Source: Botryotinia globosa
Lineage: Eukaryota > Ascomycota > Leotiomycetes > Helotiales > Sclerotiniaceae
Direction: 5' to 3'
Assembly: GCA_014898425.1 (NCBI GenBank)
Contig: RCSZ01000004.1
Span: forward strand, 1,736,001-1,800,000
DNA length: 64,000 bases
Shown here: piece after piece, positions 10,968 to 19,829 of the stretch
Position numbering within the stretch: position 1 is the first letter of the stretch
How the letters are laid out: the number at the start of each line of letters is the position of its first letter
Program-made: the position numbers and the translations under genes
Notes under the pieces: model-generated
What the model was told of the DNA's origin: nothing
What the model saw: the letters and a program-made list of their open reading frames with translations, nothing else
Database searches by the model: none

Positions 10968-11445
10968 ATGGATTCGAATCTCTCTCCTCAGTCACCAGGA
11001 CAGTGTTACACACCTGGGAGAGCGATAAAAGCAACTCCGAGATTTGAGGAGAGCGTGTGGGAACAACCTGTTAGTTTAATTTTTAATTTTTTGCTCGTCG
11101 TTGTCGTTTTGAGAGGGAAGTGAGAACTAATAAGATACTTAGCGACCCCTCTCTTCAGGTATGGCTATGCAATATCCTGCACCGGCATCGCCTCCACCCA
11201 CGCAGTTATCGTTGCAATCGCGTGTGGATCTTATCATGAGTGGGAAGAGAGAGGAGAGAAAGGGGGGAGCGAAAGGGTTCTTGAATGGTCGTCCGATGGA
11301 GGAGGATGAGGAGGAGCAGGAGGAGATTGAGCGGGGTAAAAATCTGCATATGAGGGGTGGGGGGGTGATTTGTGATTTGTGTGTGGGGATTTGTGCGGGG
11401 TTGTGCGTTTACGAATGTTTGAATTGTTGTTGTTGTTGTTTTTAG
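10968..11445 (+). CDS. CYSTM-like protein with Cys-rich C-terminal segment
   Basis: Two exons: 10968-11069 and 11143-11445 (donor GTTAGT, acceptor ACTTAG), giving 134 residues. Use of the acceptor at 11141-11142 keeps the frame; the nearer CAG at 11157-11158 would run into an early stop, so the upstream one was chosen. The N-terminus is Pro/Ser-rich and the middle is acidic (a Glu/Asp run from GRPMEEDEEEQEEI). The last ~30 residues hold ten Cys in a hydrophobic context and end in five consecutive Cys plus Phe. That layout (disordered polar part, then Cys-rich hydrophobic C-terminus) is that of CYSTM modules, small tail-anchored proteins linked to stress and metal tolerance in eukaryotes. Localisation to membranes is inferred. 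Low-complexity poly-TTG codons encode the Cys run, so a repeat-derived tail is possible. Confidence 0.65.
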
Positions 11446-12180
11446 AGGGGCAGGGGAGGAGTGGGTAGAGAGGCGTGCATAGATGGAAAGGGGGATGATG
11501 TTTGGTGGTACTTTTTATGTGGTGGGAATAGAAATGGAGTTTTGGGTTGGGAATTAAGAGAATGGAGTTTCAGCGTGCGGAGAAGATGACAGAGCTTGAT
11601 GCTACTGCTTCTACTTCTGCTTGGATTTGAGGTTGGGTTTTGGAGCTAGGGGGTACTTTCATTGTTGATATTTGATGTTTGATTTCTTTGGGAAGGAGAG
11701 GGAGTAAGAAAAGGGTTCTCTTCGGATGGTGTAGGGATTTAGATTCACAACTTGGGGGAACTATCTAGATGTCTGGTTTCATAATTCGTTACTATCTGTC
11801 TTTCTGTTCGCCTCGTCGATATGTCATTTTCGGTGTATTGTGTGCTATGTGTTGTGCTATGCCTCCAATCTGACAACCTTATGGAATCTACATATCCATG
11901 ATTACTTTCTTGTGAGATACCTACTCGTAGCGTTTTACTAGAAATTACTTCACTTGTGGCTTCCCTGGATCCCGCCGATTCGATCATATATTCTACCATA
12001 TCCTATGCGGCACGCTGCGATCTGTATGAGCTTCTATCCAACAGTCTTGAAGTCTTAAAGTCTTGAAGTCTACTACTCAAGGGGTCTATCTAATTTAAGA
12101 CATCCCATCCATCTCAGGAGGTTCAGATGATATCTTCATACATCATATCACGTGTATTTATCGTATCAGTGGATAGACAG
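11446..12180. other. Intergenic DNA between the CYSTM-like gene and the satellite
   Basis: GT-rich 3' flank of the CYSTM-like gene, then AT-rich DNA with a short imperfect repeat of AGTCTTGA/AGTCTTAA at 12042-12072. No gene was recognised. Confidence 0.5.
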
Positions 12181-13073
12181 TTTTGTTGCATGTCTGACGC
12201 GTATTGCTTTCGCTAGAGGATTGAGGCTAGCGAGGTAGATGGTTGGTAGGTGTGTTGTGTGGAAGCTAGCAGAAAGCTAGCAATAAAGTCGTATCTATAT
12301 ATTTTACAGATATGCAACAAAAGTATTTGGGGTTGGATATTCACTCCTTCGTCCGATAGATGTTCGGTCAGTACTTCGGATCATTAGGTAGATAGTGATT
12401 CACTCGGATTGTCGGGGAGAGGGAATTATTACATGTCTGATGTTCTGCTTTCTTACTCTTGCTCAAGAGTCGAGTTGGTAAATGAGACAGAAACTACTAG
12501 TGAGCTAGCAATGAGCTAGCAACATAACACCGTCTATTTTTTCCTTCAGATATGCAACAAAAGATTGAGATGTCGGATATTCACTTCCTCGTCCAATGAA
12601 AGCATCTCGGTAGATAGTATAGTACAAGGTAAGGTAGTGAGTGAGTGACTCGCTTGTATTTTAGGGGGTTTTGTTGCATGTCTGATATTACTCTTTCTTA
12701 CTCTTGCCAAAGAGTCAAGCTAGTAACCGTGTGAAAACGATGGTGAGCTAACAATGAGCTAACAATGAGCTAGCAATATGCTAGCAGTATATCACTGTTT
12801 ATTTATTTTTCAGATATGCAACAAAAGAGTTGAGGGCTGGATATTCACTTCATCATCCAATAGAATCGTCTCGATACGTTGGATAGAGTGGCAATAGTGA
12901 TTCACTGGAATTTCTGAGGGATTTGGTTGCATATCTGATGCGAGTTAGTTATTGCTAGTGTGGGACTGTCTGCTAGTGATTGTCTAGCAAGTACTAGTGG
13001 TGATTTGAGTTGGCGCTAGTAAGCTGCTAGTGATATAGTGGTAGCTATGTATTTTTCAGATGTGCAACAGAAG
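12181..13073. repeat. Tandem satellite of ~245-bp units with inverted 16-17-bp arms
   Basis: Four units alternate a left arm, TTTTGTTGCATGTCTG (12181, 12424, 12669, 12922; the second and fourth diverged), with its inverted complement CAGATATGCAACAAAAG (12307, 12547, 12811, 13057). Same-arm spacing is 240-264 bp. Between left and right arm (about 107-126 bp) the sequence is crowded with GCTAGC/GCTAGT, including direct copies of TGAGCTAGCAA. Between right and next left arm there is a ~95-105-bp spacer that shares GGATATTCACTTC and TCCAATAGA. The arms are therefore repeated in both orientations in one array. No coding frame runs through it. It could be tandem copies of a short terminal-inverted-repeat element, or a true satellite able to form hairpins. 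Confidence 0.9.
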
Positions 13074-13406
13074 GGTTGAGATGTGGGGTATTCGCTACTG
13101 CTATTTCGGTTGGTAGATTCACGGGAAAGATGTAGTCTGGAAGAGTAAATATGGGGAGGACGATATGAAGTGAAGGTGCTGAGATGAGATAATTTGAAAG
13201 TGAGAGTAAGGATAACAGATGAAAGGATGGAATGGAATGGAATGTTTTGCAATATCACTTTGAGGATCAATTTATGATTAATAATTGGGTAATGCATTAT
13301 TTCTTCTTCGTGCTTTATGTATTAACACCTGGCTATCTATCAAGGGTTGGGCACCGACATATCTACTTATTCCATCCCATAAAACCACCCCATTAGTTCA
13401 AATTCT

Positions 13407-14879
13407 CTATGCACTCTTCTCTTTAACCAATTCCTTAATTTGCGTCTCAATGATGCCAATTGGGTCCATACTCTCCATTTCCTTCTTGATTTCCTCAACT
13501 TTCTTCTTGTACTTTTCATCCGCAAGCACCTTCTCCACCCCCCCTCTCAAAAACTCTGCATCGGGTCTCGTAGTCTTTAAATTCACACCAGCACCGATCC
13601 ATTCACATCTCGCACAGGTTTCTGGCTTATCTTCCGTCTCTCCACCCATCACCATTGGAACTCCGTTACTCAAGCCATGTTGGAATCCCCCATATCCTCC
13701 ATTTGTAACAAAAACATCACAGTAGGGAAGTATATCATCGAAGGGTATGAAATCTTCTACGTAAGCATTTTTGGGTATTGTTACCGAGTCTGGTAATGAA
13801 GCACCTTTGACACCTAGTGCGGCAATAACAATAGTTTTGTCGTGATCTGCAAATGCTTTGATGGTGGGTATAATCAAATCTCCGTAATTGAGTGCCACGG
13901 TTCCTTGACTAACAAAAACAATCCGTTTCTTAGATGCATTCGTAGTGACTTCATCCCACCAGCTAGGATGCGTGGTATTAACAACATCTCTATGGCCTTT
14001 TGGTAGACCACCAGAGAAAACCAATGTCTTGGGCAGATCGGTTCGAGGGTATTCAACACTACGCGTACAGAGTTGAATGACTCTATCAGGAAGAAGATAT
14101 GGCGCATCCAGGAAAAACAACCCTGGATTTTTGGCGCCGCAAACTTCGAACTGGTGGTGGAAAAGTTGGGTGATGTGGAGGAATGGCCCGTTTTGCATGT
14201 GAGCATGCATGGCTTGATTACGCTCGCGTCCTTCAGGAGAACTATCTGGGAAAAGCCCTGATCTCATGGGTGGAACATCTGGACTTGATAGTACGATGGG
14301 TGTGATTCCCAAGGAGATAACTGCTGTGGGCTTGATACCTGGTGCTCCCATCAATAGTGGGAAGACACCAGTGAAGATAATATCCTGAATGATGATAATT
14401 GGCCTTCCTGGATCTTTATCCGTCATGAGCTTCAGAGCTTTTTGGACGGATTGGAATTGTGAGGGCATAGGATTAAGAAACGTATGTTCCATATCGAAAA
14501 GCATTTGTGCTTGTCCCTGAAGAGTCTCTCGAACTGGCCATTTCTCCGCCATTCCGCTGGGAGAATCGTCGAAATTTGAATAGCCTTCAAGAGGAACAAA
14601 TGCAGCGCCGATTGCTTCAATCCCTGCACCGAATTGTGAGCCGGTTAGGATTGTTACTTCGTAACCTCTCTCTATGAGAACCTTGGCTATAATCTTGCAT
14701 GGTGCGAAATGTCCCGACACGGGATTGCTGCATACAAGCAAGAGTGGCTTGATCGTTTCCGCCATACTTAGGAGAGGAAATGTAGATTGAGAAACGGTAT
14801 CTTCAGTACGTAGACGTCGTATAAAAGCCAAAAGAAAGAAAGTGAACAAAGGTATGACTAACAATATTACGATTCCCAC
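13407..14879 (-). CDS. UDP-glycosyltransferase, GT1/MGT-like, single exon
   Basis: 490 residues in one uninterrupted frame, read on the minus strand. Residues 2-20 form a hydrophobic, potentially membrane-anchoring segment. The GT-B N-domain begins at KPLLLVCSNPVSGHF, with H57 in the place of the family's catalytic His. The C-domain holds the donor-binding block at about 387-434: TNGGYGGFQHGLSNGVP, then GGETEDKPE and WIGAGVNL. These enzymes transfer a sugar from a UDP-sugar to small hydrophobic acceptors such as sterols, phenolics or xenobiotics. The acceptor cannot be predicted. An in-frame Met at residue 39 would give a soluble form without the hydrophobic leader. It stands alone, with no biosynthetic neighbours and more than 2 kb of empty DNA upstream. 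A detoxification or conjugation role is an inference. Confidence 0.9.
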   Translation of the reverse strand: MGIVILLVIPLFTFFLLAFIRRLRTEDTVSQSTFPLLSMAETIKPLLLVCSNPVSGHFAPCKIIAKVLIERGYEVTILTGSQFGAGIEAIGAAFVPLEGYSNFDDSPSGMAEKWPVRETLQGQAQMLFDMEHTFLNPMPSQFQSVQKALKLMTDKDPGRPIIIIQDIIFTGVFPLLMGAPGIKPTAVISLGITPIVLSSPDVPPMRSGLFPDSSPEGRERNQAMHAHMQNGPFLHITQLFHHQFEVCGAKNPGLFFLDAPYLLPDRVIQLCTRSVEYPRTDLPKTLVFSGGLPKGHRDVVNTTHPSWWDEVTTNASKKRIVFVSQGTVALNYGDLIIPTIKAFADHDKTIVIAALGVKGASLPDSVTIPKNAYVEDFIPFDDILPYCDVFVTNGGYGGFQHGLSNGVPMVMGGETEDKPETCARCEWIGAGVNLKTTRPDAEFLRGGVEKVLADEKYKKKVEEIKKEMESMDPIGIIETQIKELVKEKSA

Positions 14880-17239
14880 TGAGGACCTTCCGAGCTATAT
14901 AGAAGCGGCTCGGTCTTGGTTCATAAGAAGCTCGTATAACAACGAATGCTCGTTGCTCAATATTACCGTATGATTGACGTTATATCATGCAGATTACAGA
15001 TTCCAATCCATGGCGCCCCATGGAAGAGCCGCTTATCCCAACGATCAGATTATCGAATTGATTCATTGTCAGCCACAAACATTTTGGCTGATAACACTCA
15101 CCTGCATAAGCTGTGGTCCTCGACTAGGCTTGCTCGGATTGACAAGATTCTTATTGTGAGAATCAACAATCTACGTTCCTCTGGGGTGATGAAACGTGCA
15201 CAGATACTGGTACGGCGAATGAAAGTGGCAGTGATTCTCGTTGTCGCCAAGCCATTTGCTCAACAGCACTGTTAATCGTCGTTGGATTTTGCTTGATATG
15301 AACGGCGTGGCCAAAGCTTCTATCATACATAACTCCATCGCTACCACGCCGTAATCAATTGGCTTGTCGTTTGTTATGTAAGATTTTAGACTTACCGCGC
15401 CGCACTCAGACTTCAAGACTTCCATTAGATTTGTCAGGATCGTAAGGCTGTGATAGAGTAAGCCTCTGTTCTGAGAACCACTGCATGCGTCGAAGGATTC
15501 ATTGTCTGCAGTTGATTGTCACCGCATGGTGGCTAAATGGGCAGGTCCAGAAGAGACCCCAACTTGAAGCTCTCGAGGCTTTACATTATCTTCTCCGTTA
15601 TGGTTGCCCCACTCCACAATTCGACATAATACTACCCACTATATTCCTGATATCACCAATAGGGCGAGTACCGCACCGCGCGCGCGCGACGAGCATGGGG
15701 TGCGGAGTATCATCAGATTGCCGAATTAACCTTGCCCTACTACACGGGGCTCCGAAAGAAAGTAAATCGAATATAGAGATTCCATGACAAATGTCGATCA
15801 TTTCCAAAACACTAGGGTTATAGCTTGAGATGGCACTTAATAGCCTGAATCCTATGCAGAATCCCTATCACTCGTGCGAGACTTTGGGTATTGCATCATG
15901 TAGGCTTCAGAGTCACGATTTTCTGAAGTAATGATGATGCCAGTGCGCTGGTGGCGACACACATGTGTTATTTGACTGGGTGTTGGTTGAAAATGACGAA
16001 ATAGGAGGGGGAGGATAATGAAAGCATGTAGGATATGATAGGGTTTACTGGACTCTTCTGATATAGGATTGGCCTGCAGAAATAAGAAACACTTCTATTT
16101 TAACGGAGTATAAATGTGTGACTAGATGGAATATCGTATTGGAGGGTGAGTAGACGCCCAAACGCTGCTTGGAAGAGAATACTCCAACTCTTGTTGGCGT
16201 GAGCTGAGGGGGTTAAAGACTGTTTAAGACAAATTCCTCGTGAAACTGGATTATAAGGAGCGTTCCAGCGAGAGAACATACGGGTAATGAGGTATTACAA
16301 CTACTAATTGCACATCATCATTCGCAGCTATGGGGAAATGAGGCCAAGCAATCCTGTTCCTGGGAGGAGAATACAAAAAGATCTATTTCTCGGGCATCTC
16401 AGGATATAATACCCTGCACGGAAGAATTGAATGTCTACCAAGGGCTATAGACTGTGTATTGATGATATGAGATACTTCTCAAACTCTGTGAATCACTTGA
16501 GTCAACCGAGGGGGTGATGATCTAGTACATTTTGCCACATGCTAGAGACATTTGTCTAAAAAGAGGGGAAGAGGGCAGCATTTTGACAGTAGCGCGATAA
16601 GCAGTGAACGAAATGAAAATGAAGAGGCCTACAATCAAGAGCAGAGATGGCAAGTTATATGGTGCATATAATATTCGCATTAATAGTTCCCGCCGCCCAT
16701 GAATCTTCAAGTATAATCTGATTCCAAAGCATAACCAGGTGGCTCAGTGGATGAGTTCAAACGTCTAAGTACACTGAGAATTCCTATCTAAGTCACTGAT
16801 AGTGATGATATAAATCATAGGACATTACAAAGAGAATTAAAAAAGGTCAGTAACTTGATGATTCACTGGTACACTACACACATATTGTTCTGCGAACTTC
16901 AAGGCCCCAGCCTCCGCATCACTAGAAGCTATTAGGTAAAGAAACAATACACGGTTCATAACAGGTTTAAATGATGAAGTCATACCAATTGCCATTGGCT
17001 AGAGGATAGAAGTTTCATTGGGCATTATCATCTACTATAAATACATACATAACCCATCACCAATATCCTGACCTTCTCCGGCAAAAAGGTCCCAAAAGAT
17101 CCCAAAATCATCAAATACAGAGGGTATAATAATGTAACAATATAGCACCAGCCATATTATTGTAGATACCACTCATATCATCAAGTCAAATAACACATTA
17201 TAGAGAAGCCAAACCAAGCCAAATAAGAAAAACATGATA
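14880..17239. other. Gene-poor intergenic region
   Basis: No gene was recognised. Open frames of 60-109 codons (14946-15275, 15485-15787 and their minus-strand shadows) have no motifs and no plausible splicing. A CG-alternating run (GCGCGCGCGC) sits at about 15679-15690. The remainder is AT-rich. Confidence 0.55.
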
Positions 17240-18520
17240 TCATATCCAACCATTCATTTCATTATCGACTTCCTGTCTCAAAGCAGCATATCTACTTCCA
17301 TCCCACCTCTTTTTTTGCCAGCCTCCACTCCTCAATTTCTCGATTCTTGCTTGGATGTCTTTTCGTTCCATTTCTGCTCTATCCTCATTACTGAGATCAT
17401 CAGGAGAATTGAATAATGGAGGGACAAATGAGGGCTTGTTACTGCGTCGAGATTTGCGTACGTTTTGCATATTATCGATGAGATTGCTGATATGTGTTAT
17501 GTGATAGGTAAGTTGTGTTGTTATTGATGAGAGGTTGAGATTATAGCTTGTGAGACGCGTGTTGTGAGAGGGGTAGTCCGGGGATGGTGATTGATATTTG
17601 GAGGAGATTATAGGTCGAGAGGGTGTGATTGGAGATGGAATGGCACGGGGGATAGTTTCGAAAACACTTGAGTCGTTGTCAAGGCTTTGGTCAGATATAA
17701 TAAGTGTGGGCAATGCTGGCGAGAAAGAAACTTTCTTTTTTATGCGAAGTGGTGCTGGCCTATTTGGAGTAGTAGTAGTAGTGTCTGTTGATTGCGTAGA
17801 TTGTATCGATGCGGTCGATGATTCGGAAAATGTACGGCTGTGTCTGGGGGTCTTGTCATCGTCACAACTCTCAAAAGAGTAAGATGAGAAAGCAGGTGAG
17901 AGTCTATCTATGGTAGAAGGAAATGATGTTGATGAAAATACGGAGTCCACAGAAGAGCGAACACTGGATGTGGATGATGTCGAAGATGACCGATTGCTTG
18001 GCGACAAGTCATTATTTTGGATAGGAATATCTGCGTATGTGATGTATTCTTCTGCTTTATGGAAGTACGACAAAGAATCTCGGAGAAGTAGAAGCCTTTT
18101 GGGAGAGTTGCTGGTAAGATTTGACGCTGTTATTTCCAAACAGGTGGCACAATAAAAGGATAAGAAGAGCGAATGAAGAGGATGAACACGATACTATGAA
18201 TTTATGTCAGTATGATGATTACATGGCGCATTAATGACTTGACATACTGGGTCTGTAATGCTATTGAGAACCTTTGTACATTGCGCAGCACACTGTTCGT
18301 ATTGTCGTGTCAAATACAGCTTCTTGACTTCATCCATAATGACCTTCCAATCATCCAAGGTATAAGGGGACGCCAGTCTGCTCCAAATCGATCTTATCGA
18401 TTTCAACCTTTGCTTTTTGCTTGGAGGGTTTGTTGATGAAGATGTTGATGTTTTGGAAGAAGTTGAGGTTGTGGAATTCCCTTCCACTGGCTGTAATTTG
18501 AGATGAATCATCTCTCCCAT
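17240..18520 (-). CDS. Uncharacterised fungal protein with TPR/MIT-like helical N-terminus
   Basis: Two exons on the minus strand: 18520-18248 and 18193-17240 (donor GTATGT, acceptor CATAG), giving 408 residues. After a Ser/Thr-rich leader, residues ~55-150 form a helical pair. WKVIMDEVKKLYLTRQYEQC lies before the intron; a helix around SFYCATCLEITAS and SLSYFHKAEEYI follows it. This resembles tetratricopeptide or MIT-type hairpins. The middle is a long Ser/Thr-rich low-complexity stretch, followed by a basic patch with KKKVSFSP (an RVxF-like PP1-docking look, speculative). The C-terminus is a conserved-looking charged helix (SNEDRAEMERKDIQARIEKL, then GWQKKRWDGSRY). I recognise the architecture as that of an uncharacterised Pezizomycotina protein and cannot assign a function. 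Confidence 0.75.
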
Positions 18521-19829
18521 GCTTCTCAGAAATACTTGAGTGGAGATGCCTATGCCGTAGTTATTTTTACGACATTATATCTTTCCAATGTCTTTCCTCC
18601 GTTTGTAAGGACGATATCGATTTCGGACGGTAAACACTTGGTACCCGTGATGCAAGCTCCCGTACCATAACCCAGAACGTCGGTAGTCACTGGGATAATG
18701 CAGATCGGTACGCCCAGTATCAAACCAGATATTTGGGTGGGCAATAATATGAGTAGATAGAGTATTGAGAAGATTCCAAATTGATGTGGTTCGTTTAGAT
18801 CAGAAATATTGAATGAGAATTAACACATTAGACGCGAGAAATCAACACAACACAGAACAAAATGGTATCATAGTACAAATGGGATGCGAAGGAAGCAAAG
18901 AATGGAATAGAACTTTAGATAGCTAGTCTTTAGTCTTATTCATATGATATTAGAGAATAGATGTAAGTAACCTTTGTACCCAAGACCTTGCGGGTAACTA
19001 TTTTTTCATCTCACTACCAACTACCGACTACTCACTACTCACTACTCACTACTCACTACTCACTACTCACTACTCACTACTCACTACTCACTACTCACTA
19101 CTCACTACTCACTACTCACTACTCACTACTCACTACTCACAGCCTTCACTTATTCGACCATCAAGTATCATCATACTCTAGTATAGATCTGAGACGCTTT
19201 CCCCACGTGTGATTCGATGATTTAGAAGAAAGATAAGTTCGTCCAAAAACATTTTGGGCGTGATCCACCACATTGGACGTCTGTGAGTGAGTGAGGTGTG
19301 GTTGAAAATTCGTTTCGAAACCAAACGCATTGATATATTTGTAAGATGTTGTGGGCCTTGTGCTTCACCCTTGAATAGCACAGACTCTATTTACGAAAAG
19401 TCATCAGACTAGGCTGCGCCATTTTCCATTATTTTTGATTACAAGGCTGGTCGTAAAGTATAGAAAGGTACGATCTGATATACTTTCATCTAATACTTTT
19501 TGTTCTAGCTCCATCTCAATCTACTAAACAATCTTTTCCCTTATAGGCCATCCGCTCTCGAAATTTCAAACACCGACGTCGTTTCGTAATATATCCGAAC
19601 AACCATCTAATATCTCATGTTACAAGGGAACTGTCGTTGAATCCTACGTATCTTGAAAGATCATCGTCATAGATGCTTGAATCATCCCAGTGGATATCAA
19701 AGAATGGATATATTAGATGGAATCATGATCTCATGAATAAGTCATTAGTGCATTGTGTCTCACACACCCTATGCTTTTGCGCTGCAAATATGTACATGTA
19801 AATTGTTTAAAGAATTTTGGATTTTTTCT
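18521..19829. other. Intergenic region with a 7-bp minisatellite
   Basis: Upstream region of the TPR/MIT-like gene and 3' flank of HTS1. Apart from the minisatellite at 19027-19140 it is AT-rich without recognised genes. A 64-codon minus-strand frame (18550-18744) just upstream of the hypothetical gene reads smoothly but matches nothing I know. Confidence 0.55.
19027..19140. repeat. Minisatellite, 7-bp unit ACTACTC, about 16 copies
   Basis: 114 bp of near-perfect ACTACTC units. Seven is not a multiple of three, so all frames on the plus strand stay open across it and give a His/Tyr/Ser/Leu/Thr pseudo-protein. Confidence 0.97.

Noticed and set aside
14946..15800. Possible degraded gene or transposon upstream of the UGT gene
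   Set aside because: The frames of up to 109 codons share no recognisable domain and no terminal repeats were found.
16733..16800. GGTGGCTCAGTGG resembling a tRNA D arm
   Set aside because: No B box follows and the sequence does not fold as a tRNA.
18550..18744. 64-codon minus-strand frame just upstream of the TPR/MIT-like gene
   Set aside because: It reads smoothly but ends in a stop before the next start and matches no family I know. It may be 5' leader sequence.
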